Positions 11,892 to 24,200 of a DNA stretch of 64,000 nucleotides are shown here, in pieces. The notes under the pieces were generated by a model. The model did no database searches. It saw nothing but the letters and a program-made list of their open reading frames with translations, and was not told where the DNA came from. The DNA comes from Anthoceros angustus (Eukaryota; Streptophyta; Anthocerotopsida; Anthocerotales; Anthocerotaceae): contig MU008170.1 in assembly GCA_010909165.1 (NCBI GenBank), positions 1,364,001-1,428,000 of the forward strand. Direction: 5' to 3'. The position numbers were made by a program, and so were the translations under genes. Each line of letters opens with the position of its first letter. Position 1 is the first letter of the stretch.

Positions 11892-13225
11892 CTATACTAC
11901 GTTGCTGCGGAAGGAGCCGAGCGCCTTGAGGGTCTGCCCCCGCAGCACGCCCAGATGGTATCCCGCTGCCAATGCCGCTCCGATGAATGGGCCCACCCAG
12001 AAGATCCACTGCACGCAAAGACAGAGAACATAGCGATTCTGGGAGCTGTAGAGCTGCAATTGCAGAGACCCACAAGGCTCGAACGCTGGAACTTGGAGAG
12101 AGAGCAGCTAGCTTACGTGATCGTCCCAGATTTCGTCACGGTTGATGATGACAGCGGAGCCCAGGCTACGAGCCGGGTTGATGCCGGTGCCGGTGATGGG
12201 GATGGTGGCAAGGTGGACGATGAAGACTGCGAATCCGATGGGAAGGGGAGCCAGAACCTGGAAGAAGCCGAAGAAGCACAACATGAGGGAGAAGAAGCAC
12301 GAGACGCACAACATGAGGAAGAGGAAGTGAGTGAGTCTGATGAGAGGAAGTGGGTGTCGGATTGGTGGCGATGGCGACGTGAGGGCGTACCGGGACGTGA
12401 GAGTCGCGAGCGTTCCTCTTGGGGTCGGTGGCGGAGAAGACGGTGTAGACGAGGACGAAGGTGCCCACGATCTCGGCTCCCAGGCCCGTGCCGATGGTGT
12501 ACCCGTGCGCCACCCGGTTGGCTCCTCCCCCGAACTCGTTGAAGCGCTCCGTCTGCCAGGCCTTGACGAGCCCGGCGCCGGCTATGGCGCCCAGGCTCTG
12601 GGCGATGATGTAGAGGAGGGCGCGAGGCAGAGAAACCTTGCGGGCGAGGAAGAGGCCGAATGTGACAGCCGGGTTGATGTGTCCTCCTGCACGCCAGCAG
12701 CACCAAGCATCAAGCATGAGCAAGGTGGTCACGTGCAGCACGCTGTGCTGTCGTCGCCAGCGCTTCGCTTTGCTTCGCACCAACAGCTGCTGGTGAGGAA
12801 GACAAGACTTTCCATGGAGGAAGACACACTCTATGGAGCAGCAATGCGCCATGTGGGTGGCGGAGTACGAGCTACCGGGATGCAGCCAGGCCATGTCCGG
12901 GTTGTTGGGTCGTTGGGTGGTTGTTCCTACCTGAGATTCCGGCGGTGTTGTAGACGAGCACGAAGATCATGCCCCCGAAGGCCCAGGCAATGCCCTCCAC
13001 GCCCACCCCGGCGAAGGTCTGGCCGGCGTTTTTCTGCTGCGTCTGGTAGCCGATGACGGTGGCAATTGTGACGTAGAGGAAGAGGAAGGTGGAGATGAAC
13101 TCGGCGATGACGGCCCGCCAGAAGGACCAGGAGGAGAGCTCGGCCGCGTCCACGAACGAGGCCGGGGGCGGGTCCTGGTAATCCTTCTGCACGAATCCCT
13201 CCTCCAGGTTCTCCTTTGTGGCCAT
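11892..13225 (-). CDS. PIP2: plasma-membrane aquaporin, PIP2 type
   Basis: Six-helix major intrinsic protein for water (and possibly CO2 or peroxide) transport across the plasma membrane. Four exons on the minus strand: 12931-13225, 12391-12686, 12117-12257 and 11892-12008, all GT..AG and in frame, giving 282 residues. Both pore motifs are intact: [12 protein letters not shown] in loop B and [11 protein letters not shown] in loop E. Loop B carries the RKVSL phosphorylation-type site, loop D reads [14 protein letters not shown], and the tail KALGSFRSN is the PIP2 C-terminal serine motif. The short N terminus with KDYQDPPPA also points to PIP2 rather than PIP1. The ATG at 13225 (MATKEN) is the first in frame. 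Exon borders match the conserved plant PIP pattern. Confidence 0.96.
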
Positions 13226-14000
13226 GGCGACCTCCTCCACTCACACACAGGCACACAGACTACTTTCTTCACGACCCAGCACCGAGAGTGCAGAGACGGA
13301 TGATGCTGAATTGCAGCCGGAACTGCGTGCGGGCGGGGAGGGAGGTGCGGGAGGCTGGGCGGGGAGGAGGAGATGGGCGAGCAGCTGCGATGGGGAGGCG
13401 TGGAGCTCGGAACTGGCGAGGATGTGGAATGGGGAGGTATAGATAAGGACGCATGGGGGCGGTGGGGGAGGACGGTGGGGCGGGAACTGCAGCAGCACTG
13501 GCAGAAGGAGGAGGAGCAGAAGCTGGGCCAGCCATGGTTAGAGAGAAGGCTGGCCTCGCCCCCCATCTGGGGCCCATCCATCACGCCTGCCTCCCTAGCT
13601 GCTCCTGCCCTCTCTGCCCTGCTGCTCATCGTCATGATGATTCGAACGAGCCCTGCACTTCTGCCCCTGCAGTCTGCAGCGCAGGCTGCTGCTGCTGCCC
13701 AGGCCCAGGCCCAGGCCCAGCTCTGGCTTGCTTGCCAGCCAGCCCGGCCAGCCCGGGCCAGGCCCGGACACAGAGAGAAGAGAGAGGGAAAGGAGGAGCA
13801 CTCGTGCTGGGTGAAGGCTGGTGTCTCACGATTGCTGGCCCAGGGGGGCCGGGGCTTGGGAGACCAGACAGGGCCCGGAGCGTGCGGCCAGGTGTGGGGA
13901 CCCAGGTGGGTGGTGGGCTGGAGTGGAGCGGAGTGGAGTGGGAGAGGATGGAGTGCCATTGCCGTTCACTGCACTGCTACCTTCAAGATTCCCTAGGCCT
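13226..14000 (-). promoter_or_regulatory. aquaporin promoter region, GC-rich with low-complexity tracts
   Basis: Upstream sequence of the aquaporin gene. A TATA-like tatctatacc (minus strand, 13437-13446) lies about 210 bp before the start codon. Further out is a CAGGCC-repeat tract (13694-13760). Long open frames cover the region on both strands only because it is GC-rich. Confidence 0.35.
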
Positions 14001-15675
14001 CCCTCTCGCCGTCAGGTGGTGCATTGTGTTTGCGTAATTCGATTCCTCATCTCGGAACAAAAGCCAGTGCATGGTACACAGGGCAGACATGGTGTCGTCC
14101 TCCAACCCGGATGAAGTGCTGTCCATGGCTACAGCTCCATGTGTGGGTAATTCGGAGGCTGTGGGTTTGGAGAGGAGTTGATCGACATGGAGTCGGTTAA
14201 TGACTCCAGCCCATGTGTAGGAGAAGAAGGGGGTGGACGAGGCTGGGCTGGGTTCTACTACAAGCCAGATGGTGCTTGCCTGCACATGCTCTCATGACAA
14301 TGTATACGGTGCCCTGTCCTAGCTGTATTGTGGTACACAAAGCAACTGACATCCCACCAGTCTGTCGCCTTTCCTGCAGCCTGCGAGAGAATTCGGAACA
14401 CGCCTGCTGCCCAGTGCCCAAGAGTCTATGCACCCAGCGCTCCCCTCCTGACGACGGCAACGACATGATGCGAGGGCCCTTCCAGACTGTGTGATGAGAG
14501 AGATACGACCGTGGAAAAGCATGGAAGGGCGTACACCCTTGTTTTATGTGCCTTCCAGCAGCAACTTTTTTGTGCAGCGGTTGCTGTTGCTGTTGTTGTT
14601 GCTGTTGCTGGCTGCCATGCGCGTGCATGCCGGCCAGCTGTGGACGGCAGTGACGAGAGTGGTCTCGGATTACTACAGACTCGTAACAGGGGACTGGGAA
14701 CCCACAAAGCTCTATACAATTGCACCAGCTTTCTAGCCAGCTACACAGCTAGCTAGCCAGCCGCTACTGCGCGGCGAGGCGACGTCCAACAAAGATCCTT
14801 CACGCATGAGTCTAATGACATACAAAAGACGGCGATGGGCGGATGGATGTCATGAGTCACGTTCTACAAAGACAGGGCTTGGCTTGCGTTCCAACAGGGA
14901 CTGTCTGCCAGAGCTGGCCCTGGAGAGCACTAGTGTGTACAGTGGTGGAAGTCGAGTCCAGTGTGGCAATCGGACAGGAATGTGGCAGGGCCCAAAATGC
15001 GGGAGTCACAAGGAATTGTCCGCATTGGCTTTCCAGCTTGGAAAGCGCTTGCCTTCATCTCCAACGTTCCGAATTCGTGCTGTTATATTCGAAACAGCAG
15101 ATTCTCTCCTTCATCCGCCTCCGACTCCCTTCGCTGCACTGTATGCAGGCAGCCCATGCACATCCACCGGAACCCGGACCAGGTGCAAAACGCGGGGGCG
15201 CAAAGCGAAAAACAAGGCGAATTTGGTAATCGCCATCGGATGGACGCGCGGGGCTGGCGACCAGCGTCCAGCGTCCAACGTCCAGCGTCGGGCCCGCGGC
15301 CCGGCTCCCGGGTAACAAGCTGGCCTGACAGCGGTTTCGCCCAACGGCCTGTTGGCTGCCAGGTGGTTACGCCGCTGCCAACGGTTACACAATCCTAACC
15401 GGAGACGGGTAGTGAGAAGGTTAAAACCCCGTTCACGCCCCTGCTCTTTTCACCTTCCTGCTACCACCAGGCTACCAGGCTGGATCTGGATCCACTTTAC
15501 CGCGGACCAGCGGTCGGCGCGGCGCCCAGTGGGCATCACCGTCCAGTGCACATCACCGTCCACGGTGGACCCCACCACCCGCTCCGCTCCCGGCACCGAC
15601 CACTCGAATTGCTTCCCCAACGGAAACCAAGATGCTTTTTCATGGGCACAAGCTACCTCCTTTTCAGTCCCATGA

Positions 15676-15798
15676 CGGACATCCGTCCTTAGTGGATTTA
15701 AATAAAATTCTCCTCTCGGACGTCCGTCCTTAGTGGATTTAAATAAAATTCTCCTCTCGGACGTCCGTCCTTAGTGGATTTAAATAAAATTCTTCTTT
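15676..15798. repeat. three tandem copies of a 41-bp unit with a palindromic CGGACGTCCG core
   Basis: Copies at 15676, 15717 and 15758. The unit is cggacgtccgtccttagtgg followed by atttaaataaaattctcctct; copies 2 and 3 match almost base for base, and copy 1 has cggacatccg. Each unit joins a 10-bp palindrome with an ACGT core to a second palindromic word, atttaaat. Confidence 0.92.
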
Positions 15799-15902
15799 TC
15801 TCTTCTCGCCCTGTCTGCATCTGGCCGTCATCCACTTCACTCCACAATCACCTCATCGCAACGGAGTTTTTTGAAGCTGGATTAAACACTCTCTAATGAA
15901 AG

Positions 15903-15980
15903 TTTTTATTGGCTACACGTAGAGAGAATTTTTATTGGCTACACGTGGAGAGAATTTTTATTGGCTAAGCATGGAGAGAA
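15903..15980. repeat. three tandem copies of a 26-bp unit with CCAAT and ACGT words
   Basis: Copies at 15903, 15929 and 15955. The unit is tttttattggctacacgtgg plus agagaa. Each copy has attgg (CCAAT on the other strand); copies 1 and 2 also have cacgt (copy 2 a full CACGTG), which is changed to gcatg in copy 3. Confidence 0.9.
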
Positions 15981-18917
15981 TATGGAGACTGTATGTAAGA
16001 AAAGACATGAAAAATTTCACTTTTCCCACAAAGAAAAGGGAACAACCCAACCAAGGGCACCGTGCCAAGGGGACTAACTTTCGCGATGGTTTATTTCAAA
16101 ATTCCCTACTGCGTGGAGAATTTCCTGGTTGAGAATAGAAAAAGGCCTACCTACCACTGGGGCAAAGGAAGCCACCTCCCCCGCGCTTGTGACTATCTGT
16201 ACATTGCATTTGCCAACACCCTATGCAGGGCGATGTACACCCGTTGCCTCAATACAATGAAGGGGAAGACCAACCCCATTCCTGCAATTGTTGTACGCCT
16301 ACGCGTTCAGCTTGGGAGAAGGAAGAAGAACTCTAAATATCAACAACTTATGTAAAGTCGCTGGAACATCACAAGAAAACAAAGAGGTGCATGGCATTGA
16401 GGGAGGAGGGCTCTCCCGCTTAATAGACATGATCAGAGAAGCACCCATTAACGCAAGAATTCTACGAGGTACTCGACAAAAGGCCCTGTAATTTGAAGGT
16501 GGACAAACAACTCCCATGATGACTATGCACTTCTTGTTCTAGATTGGAACTTCAAACATAACGTGTTCCACTTGTACTTTATCAAAAATGGTGGAGCAAA
16601 AGGGTTTTAAAAGCTTTTAGTAACTAGCTTCCCTTTCACCTTCCCTTTCACCTTCCCAAATGTTTAACAAACTTGCTACTCACCATGACTACATACATAA
16701 GTGGATTATGTAAAACCGACCTAAGTGGATTCTGTAAATAAGACATGAACTAATTTCCAGGGGCACTTTCGGAAGAGCTACAACATGAATTGATGGTGCT
16801 GCAGGGTTCTAGGACGAAGATATAGCCATACATGTACATAAAGTGGTCTGGATTTTTACATCGATGCACGGAGTCTGCAGCCGCTCCCTTGTTTGAGAGT
16901 ATTTTGCAATGCATATCCGAGGTGGCCGCTGCTCTGAGTAAAAGTGACATGCTAGAAGTGCAGCAGGATCGCCTTGGATGCCTTCACCGGGCATGTTCGA
17001 ATTGAGTGGCTTGACCTTGCTGCCACCAGCCTGGCCTGTCTCCGCAAACGGACAACAAGCTTTAGGGTTTCCCCAAGGTACTGTATGCAAACTACAGAAA
17101 AATGCTGTACGCATTGCCTTCAAGATTCGAGCCGTTGCTGTTGGCTTGTTCACAGTGGCACCAGTGCCAGCGCGGATGATGCTTATCGCCATCCCTACGC
17201 CAGTGCCAGTTCCGACAAGCATATTATTATCCATCAATCACCAGCTGAGCTCACGACGCAGATACACGCTTGGGAGGCTTGCTAACTTGCTAACCCCTGG
17301 AGGCACACGGATGGAGTCCTGGAGAATTGGAAATGGTGAACAGATGGTGGGGGCCTGCAAATGGTGAACAACCGCACACCGCATGCATGTTGATAGCTTT
17401 TTTTAACCGCAGCTATGCACGTTGATAGGTTCACAGTGGCATGGAAAGGCGATGATACGCCCAAGACGCACCATATTCGAGCATATAAATGAGGTCGGGA
17501 GTTCGCTCCAAACTGCAGCTCGCATTGCGATGCAATGCCACATCGGATGTTCGGGTTTCCGGCAAAAAGCAGTGCAGATCGGGGAACCGCTCACAAGCTG
17601 CCATGTGCGAGCTTGAGGCCGACAAAAGCAGCTTACAATACTGACAGTGGGGCCCGGAAAATCTCTGCGGCGTGACAATGCAGCCAATGGCGAGGGTTAG
17701 GGTAACGTGAGCGCTGGAACCTGCCAGTGCCTACCTACAAGTCTGGCGTGCACTAACGCTCATACAAGTTCTGGATTATAATACTATATGCTATCCTGCA
17801 AAAATGTTGGTTTGTGGACCAGGTTTCTGCTCTGAGAGAGCTCCTCTGCGAACAGCAGCTGTCCCCTAAGCAGTGGTTAGAACCTTACAAGGTCACGTAG
17901 GGATAGGAATGGGAGGAGAACTGAGAGGACAGCCAAATCTGCTGATGTCTCGCACCTGCTCCTGAAGTGCAAGCTGAGATCAGGACGGCCTCTCGTCATG
18001 GCGTCCGTGATGAGTGGCAGGGAACGTTATGCACACTATATGTGCATCCTTCCATTCCCTCTTGCAGGGAGGTGATTGGCTTGCTCGCAGCATATACACA
18101 GTTGGAGTCTGGAAGGCGAGAAAGGCTGCTCTGAAATTTGGAGATGCTCCATTAGTATAGGTACTGTATCACCCACCGGCCGGGGAGCCCACCCCCGAAA
18201 AATATTTGCAGATAAGCGTCAAGCTGGTTTGCATCGACGTGTTGGGCCAGCACATGTACGCTAGGGCCGGGTACCGGCTACCCCACGCTTGCCTAAGCTT
18301 GGGTCTCAAATCCTGTCCTTGTCGGCTGAGTATCATTTTAGAGATGGCAATGATCCCGGCACCTGATTGGACAAAGTTGGATCAGGCATGTCTACAGAAC
18401 GTTCGAGGCCTGACATACAAAGCTCGCAAGCATCGTGCTTCGAAAGTGGCGAAGTTCCGTCTTGTCACCACCTTGTCACCACACAAGCAGAAAACAGTGA
18501 CGTTCCTTGGATGGATATATTACAATTGCATCCTCTCGCCTTGAGCCTCCAACTGTTCGCACTTGGGGCCCGCCGGGATCCCGAATTGGGCTGGAGTCAA
18601 CTGGGCAAGAGAGCTGTACACAAACATAAACGAATTGTGGACTTGTGCAGACAGGCACTGGTTTCCCATCATGGCTTGGCGCAGAAGCAAGGACTCATGT
18701 TGCTCGACTCACGCACTTGGCCAACTGCCCATTGAATGCTCCTTACCTTTATTGTGGTAATTGTGTACTCACGGAGCCCGTGCCCCGGGTTGCCTCCCAC
18801 CTTGGCACCTTTTGATGCCTTCCAATGCATCCCCCTCCGCCCCGGCATTGAAGTGCCATTTTTTTTGGTCCACAATCACATGTTTCTTTGCGTAATCAGG
18901 ACACCCATTGTTTCAGT

Positions 18918-18953
18918 TCGAAAGGTGCTTCTTACAAAAGAAGCACCTTTCGA
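18918..18953. repeat. perfect 16-bp inverted repeat (hairpin, 4-nt loop)
   Basis: Left arm 18918-18933 (tcgaaaggtgcttctt) and right arm 18938-18953 (aagaagcacctttcga) are exact reverse complements separated by acaa. No T-rich tail or nearby gene suggests a function. Confidence 0.9.
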
Positions 18954-20111
18954 CAAGCATTTCACAAAACATCACACGTTACAACCTCTTGTTGTACTTC
19001 CGAACTGGATCCGTGAAGACATTGCTTGATAGAACAATGGACGTGGTCAAAAGCATCCCTCACTAGGACGCGTGAGACCATGTTTTGCCTAAGGAAGAGC
19101 AGCTATCTCCCCCTCTTATTGAAGAAGATATTGTCATTGATGCCGCAACAAAGGCAAGCGAAGAAGGACGTATTGAAAATGAAGTATGTATAACTCCTTA
19201 GTAAGTAATATTTTGTTAGTAATGATGTAGTGTTGAACAAACGTGCAGTGGGAGCTTAAGTCTCACAATTTGCAAGTTGGCAGTGTAGTTTTGAACAATT
19301 GTGCAGTGGGAGCATAAGTCTGCTACATCTAAATTATGCCTTTTCACAGTTATTTTTGAAATACACGGAGAGACTCCATAAATGTAATCTTCAGCCATAA
19401 ACACTTATGACATATATGGTGGATCATCGCTTAATGGCGTACTTTCAAAACCTTTTAGGAGATGACAATAGGAGTGAAGCTTATCCAAAAATTTGACACT
19501 ATACATTGACAAATTAACCTTTTTCATTTTTATCTCTAATAACAAAATAATCTACAGGAGATATTTTAAGATCCAAAAAAATTAAAAACTATCTGAACTA
19601 TAGGAGTTTTTTTTTTTTACAAGCTTTACTTTCTAGGATCGAAACTTAAAAAGATGCACCTTAAAAAGATGTAGCAGGTACTACATTACACTCCTCATTA
19701 ATCCATTGCATTTGGAACTTGAGATCCTATCTATCTGATCTCAAAATGAGATAAAGTAACATTCGCCGTCCAACAATTCGTACCTAAGTACCATTGGCAC
19801 ACCTAAGACAGCTTGAGTGTGCCAAACATGGGAGTATTGGAACTCCGCAGTTAGCCGTCATATGGGGAAAATATTATTGTAGGGATGGGCTTCCCTCATG
19901 TTTGGCCCAATATCACCTACATGTATGATTGATTGCGTGGAACTCTCCGTGTCGCCTCCTACGAGCCTACTTTCTCGAAAGTGATAAGTGAATGTGATAG
20001 AGCTGTAGCACTAACTATATATCTAGTCTAGAAGTGATCCAAGTTCAAACACATTTTCCTAAACTTGCTTCCAAAGTCCAAAGAAAGGATCGTGGCGGTG
20101 AAGGCTCTTCC

Positions 20112-21277
20112 TCACAAGATGATCAAGGCCACGAGGGCAACCACCCAAGCCGCAGTGTTCGCCGACATATCGAGATGCACCATCTTGTCGAGCTCGTCGT
20201 TCATGATGTATACTTGGAAGTCTTGCGAGGCCACGACCTTAAGCTTGATGCGGCGTACGTACTCGCAATGAAAATTGGGAGCATTCGTAGGGCAGCGCCA
20301 TTTCCCCATGAAATCAATGCACATGGGTGCAGGCATGGCGTCCACCTGCGTCCAAGTCATGCTTGCGAAACCCAGCTCCCAAATCTGCAGACACATTATA
20401 TATTCCTTCAGGTCTCTGCCTAGGGCCACGCATAGCAGCCGGTCTCGCACATTGACGAGGTTGCAGTAGAGTATGTCGAATGATCGGGAAGGCATGGGCA
20501 CGGCCAACCAGTTCCAAATAGCTCGCTCCAGGTCATAGGCTAGCAGATTGCAATGACCATTGATGCAGTCTCCTGCAACGCAGTAGAGCACGTTGCCTAT
20601 AAACACTCCCTGATGATCGGACAAGGTGGAGTTCAAGGCCTGGTTTCCGCAAGGCGCCGGTGTATCACTCCAACTCCTAGTGCGGAATCAAAGACGAATG
20701 TGGACAGGGGCTTGTCCAGGTCACCCACATATGTTCGCGTCTCATACAACACCACAAGCTTGAAGCAACGCGCCCTGGCATCCACAAAGACGCCCAACAC
20801 ATGGTGGATGCGCAAGTTAGCTCGCGGGAGCTTTGGCAGGCTGGTCCAAGAGTTGGCCACCGGGTTGCCCATGTGCGGGATGACTATTTTCTGTGCCGCC
20901 TGCATGTATGTGGTGCTCATCAGCACCCCGCCGCCTGTGGATCGCGATCCTCCGTCCCCGAGGAGCTCCACCATTCCTTGTGGGCTATCGGTACCCCCGA
21001 GAGCTCGCAGCCATGGCGGGAGTCGATGTCGGTGCCACTGCCGGACGGGGTTGTAGATGCAGGAGGCAATGTGGGAGTGGCATATGCCTACTACGAACAA
21101 AGATACATTCCGACGCACCCGCCGCCATTCCAACCTATCCGCAACAACAGGGGCGTCGTCACGGCCACATTCCACGCTTTCTACGCTGACGCGGCTCTCA
21201 AGCGGCAGCCGAGCCTGGATCATGGCCTCAACTTCTATAGGTAGCCTGCCGCTCCATACAACGTACTCCGCATCCAT
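20112..21277 (-). pseudogene. F-box/kelch-repeat protein, frame broken
   Basis: Remnant of an F-box/kelch protein, the substrate adaptor of an SCF ubiquitin ligase. The first part (21277 down) has an F-box start, SGRLPIEVEAMIQARLPLES. It then drops out of frame: the expected continuation KAWNVAVTTPLLLRI is present at about 21181-21137 in another frame, after which the first frame is right again (NVSLFVVGICHSHIASCIYN, then RLPPWL). A third disruption near 20672 moves the frame so that WSDTPAPCGNQ leads into the kelch-like part (NVLYCVAGDC, LLAYDLERAIWNW, MPSRSF, MTWTQVDAMPAPM). With three small indels a full product is not encoded, unless these are sequencing errors. No introns are seen, as is typical of this family. 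It sits alone between repeat-rich stretches. Confidence 0.72.
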
Positions 21278-24200
21278 GTCGTACCCAACTCACCGCACTG
21301 GAAGCCTCAGCAAGTGGAAGCGATAGAACTCTGACTCCACACAGTCGAAGCTACGCCACAGGATCAACACAATTGGCAAAGAAAAGAATGGCAATAGATG
21401 GCATCCTAATCTCCCCCAATTCCCATGGGCCCGGGGTACGTTGGTTGGTTTCCCTCGAGCCAGACCAGCCGTTCAATCAATTAGTCAGCAACGTTCATCT
21501 ACTCGCTTGGGCGAATAGTAAAGCTATATAGTCACTTACTTCTATGAGCTCATTCAGTATTATTTATGGTGCATAGGAGCACAACATATATAGCCCTTGG
21601 GCTTGGTAGAATCTCGAGGATTATAACTCTACTCTTAATATATGCTTTAAATTGAATATAAGTACATGATGCATAAGAGCGCTATATATATATAGCCCTT
21701 GGGCGTGGCGTAATCTCAAGGAGTATGACTCTACTCTTGATAGAGTCGGCCTCCCTAATTGGGAACTCTATTCCAGCCCGCTGTTGTTGAAAAGTCGATG
21801 TGCTCAATGAAATGCAAATTCAAAACTTGGTACCAATGTACAACTGTACCTATAATGCTTTGAAAGCATTAGAGTAAGAGACATTCACTTATTTGTTGGG
21901 ACATATTAACTACAAAGATACCCTACCAACTACCCTCAGCTTTTCGCCGACGGATCGTCTCACTATGGGCTATGTATCCATATGGATCGCCAAGGCAATC
22001 CCAACAATCACATCTACATCGAAATACAAGAACTAAGGTATGGAAAATGAGCATGAATTTGACAAATGTGTTCCTTTATACTTTTTGCTTAGTTTAGATA
22101 TGTTCGCTAACCAAGGACATGGAGAAATATCCCTTTTCTTCTGATTGCTCCATAACTCAAGGGTTAGTTTTCTTTATTATTTTTCAAGGACCAAGGAATA
22201 TGGCCCTATAAATAGACAGCTAGGTTAGAAATAGCTAATTAGTTGTAAGTGTGAGACGGGCCAAGTATAAGCCCTAAACGTTGTGCATGTTCAACGTAAC
22301 GGACGAATAATGAGTTAAACATTTGTGACCGTCTAGTCGGGTTAGTAGCTGATAGGAATTTCGTCCAAATAACCTTTGATAGCTGAACTCTTATTCTTCA
22401 CACCAACATGAAAAAGAAAGCCACCCTTGCTATGTCTTTCTCGGTTAACGATTATCAACACATTACTAATCTACACATATTCTATTCCTCACAAACTTAG
22501 CTATAGCCCAGCCTTGCAGAAGTGTGGAACTAGTCTTGAATACGTTTCTCAGCCCCGCTCTAACAATATGTATAAGAGCTCATGAGTTTCGGCAAGCAAG
22601 GAGAAATTAGAGGACTTGAGGTGAATTTTGCAATATAGCTTAGTCCAGGATGTGAAGGTGGAAGAAGTGTTGAGCATTCCAAATTGTATTCTATTACCAA
22701 GTTTTGTAGGGAGCATCATTAGTCTAAGGAGCAAGCGCAATACCTCAGAATTGTTGGAGTGGCTTCTGTGTTTGACAAAGCTCCCAAGTTGGGCCCTATG
22801 CCGCACTTACAAGAAGCCAATGTATTATTTGGCATGTACTTCTCTCTGAAAGAAGATGGGCTTGGTGAGGTGGAGAGAGAGTTTGGATGTTTGCCGTGAT
22901 TTCTTTGAAAAATTTGAGGAGCATTCATGCAAGTCCAAGTGAGTTGATGTGGTATATTTTGGAGTCTAGTTCTTTTATTGAAGGACATTGAGTGAAAGAC
23001 CAATGATAATAAAAGAAAGAGAAAATATCAAAATCCATGCTGGTTCGACTATACAAGGTGCTTGCAAATGCTGAGAGAATGATTATGAGAACTACACAGC
23101 CAACTTGCAAATTGTGATTTCTCTGTTTGAGCGTCATGATATCATGTCAACATTTGCTTCATTTCCCCCATCATTTGACTCTCCTTCTCTTCCCTCTTCC
23201 GTCCCTCTCGGAACTTGGAAGACTTTGCAACTGCTACGAGTTTATTATGTCTCGGAAAACAGGGAGGCTGAGAAGCTATAAAGCCTATCTACTACGTGAT
23301 GAAACATCTCTTGCAGGAACGTGCCTATTGCCCTTGAGCTCCAACCATGTTTTTGCCTTTGTTCAACAGCATTATCCTCGCTGGCTAACACGCAAAGTGT
23401 GAAATCTGTCCAAGACCATTGTTGTGCATTGTCTTATGTCTTGCAAAGTTGACGTCTAACATTTGAGCCTTTGCTTTTCGCTATTGTCCTTGAACTGACA
23501 TGCCTTGCCCTTGCTCCGCCTTTGCGATGTAGAGTTCCAAAAATCAAACTCTAATCCAACATTGTTCGTCCAATTTAAAAATAAAAAATCCATAAAAATA
23601 AGAAAATAAAATTTAGAGTTTTGATGAATGGGTTTCACTAAAAATAGACTCTACTACATTTCTACCTAGATGTTTATGAGCTAGCACTCTTTCTACGTGG
23701 TATTAAAAAAATCTTTACCTATCATAACTAGGGGAAAGTCATGCCTAGGAGGAAGCAAGAAAGCTTGCTTTGCAAGCAAGAAAGCAACATAGCACCATGT
23801 AAGGCCCTGCAAGCCAGCGCTATAAGTGCTACAAGCAATGTTTACAAGCTTTGTGCTTGCTTTGGATGTTTTTAGGGTGATAGCTTAGGCCGACTTTATT
23901 AAACAAATTTACGAGAAAATTACATGTCATTAAGCAGGTGAGAGAGTGCCGGGAACAAGCGAAGTGAGAGAGTACTCCGCAAAGGCGGCATGGTTCAGCC
24001 ACGGCTTGGGCGAGGCAGGCATCCATTCTGGCCGCCCGACCGTAGGTCCCGCCTCCTGTGTTGGTATGAATTGGTTCACATGCGCTGTTGTGAGACGCTA
24101 TGAGATGCTTTCTATGAGCAAGCAGTTTGTCTAAGTGTTTGGTAAAAGGCTGAATTGAAGTGTGTTGATTTCAGCATGTTGATGAAGCGATCTGTGAATT

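Larger units (their letters stand above)
14001..20111. other. gene-poor stretch with short tandem repeats
   Basis: No supported gene in about 6 kb. It includes a TTG/CTG microsatellite-like run (14579-14612), repeated agcgtcca words near 15258-15290, two tandem arrays (15676 and 15903, separate entries), a perfect hairpin (18918, separate entry) and an AT-rich zone from about 19.2 kb. Several 90-160 codon open frames exist without domain, splice or composition support. Confidence 0.45.

Noticed and set aside
12967-13959. 330-codon minus-strand open frame across the aquaporin promoter
   Set aside because: Pro/Ser-rich low-complexity product from GC-rich DNA; it overlaps aquaporin exon 1 in another frame and has equally long frames on the opposite strand.
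10035-15980. Repeat arrays at 10035, 15676 and 15903 as a CRISPR-like array
   Set aside because: These are head-to-tail repeats without unique spacers, in a plant nuclear context, with no cas genes.
17696-17703. ggttaggg as a telomere repeat remnant
   Set aside because: Only a single unit; internal telomere tracts need several tandem copies.
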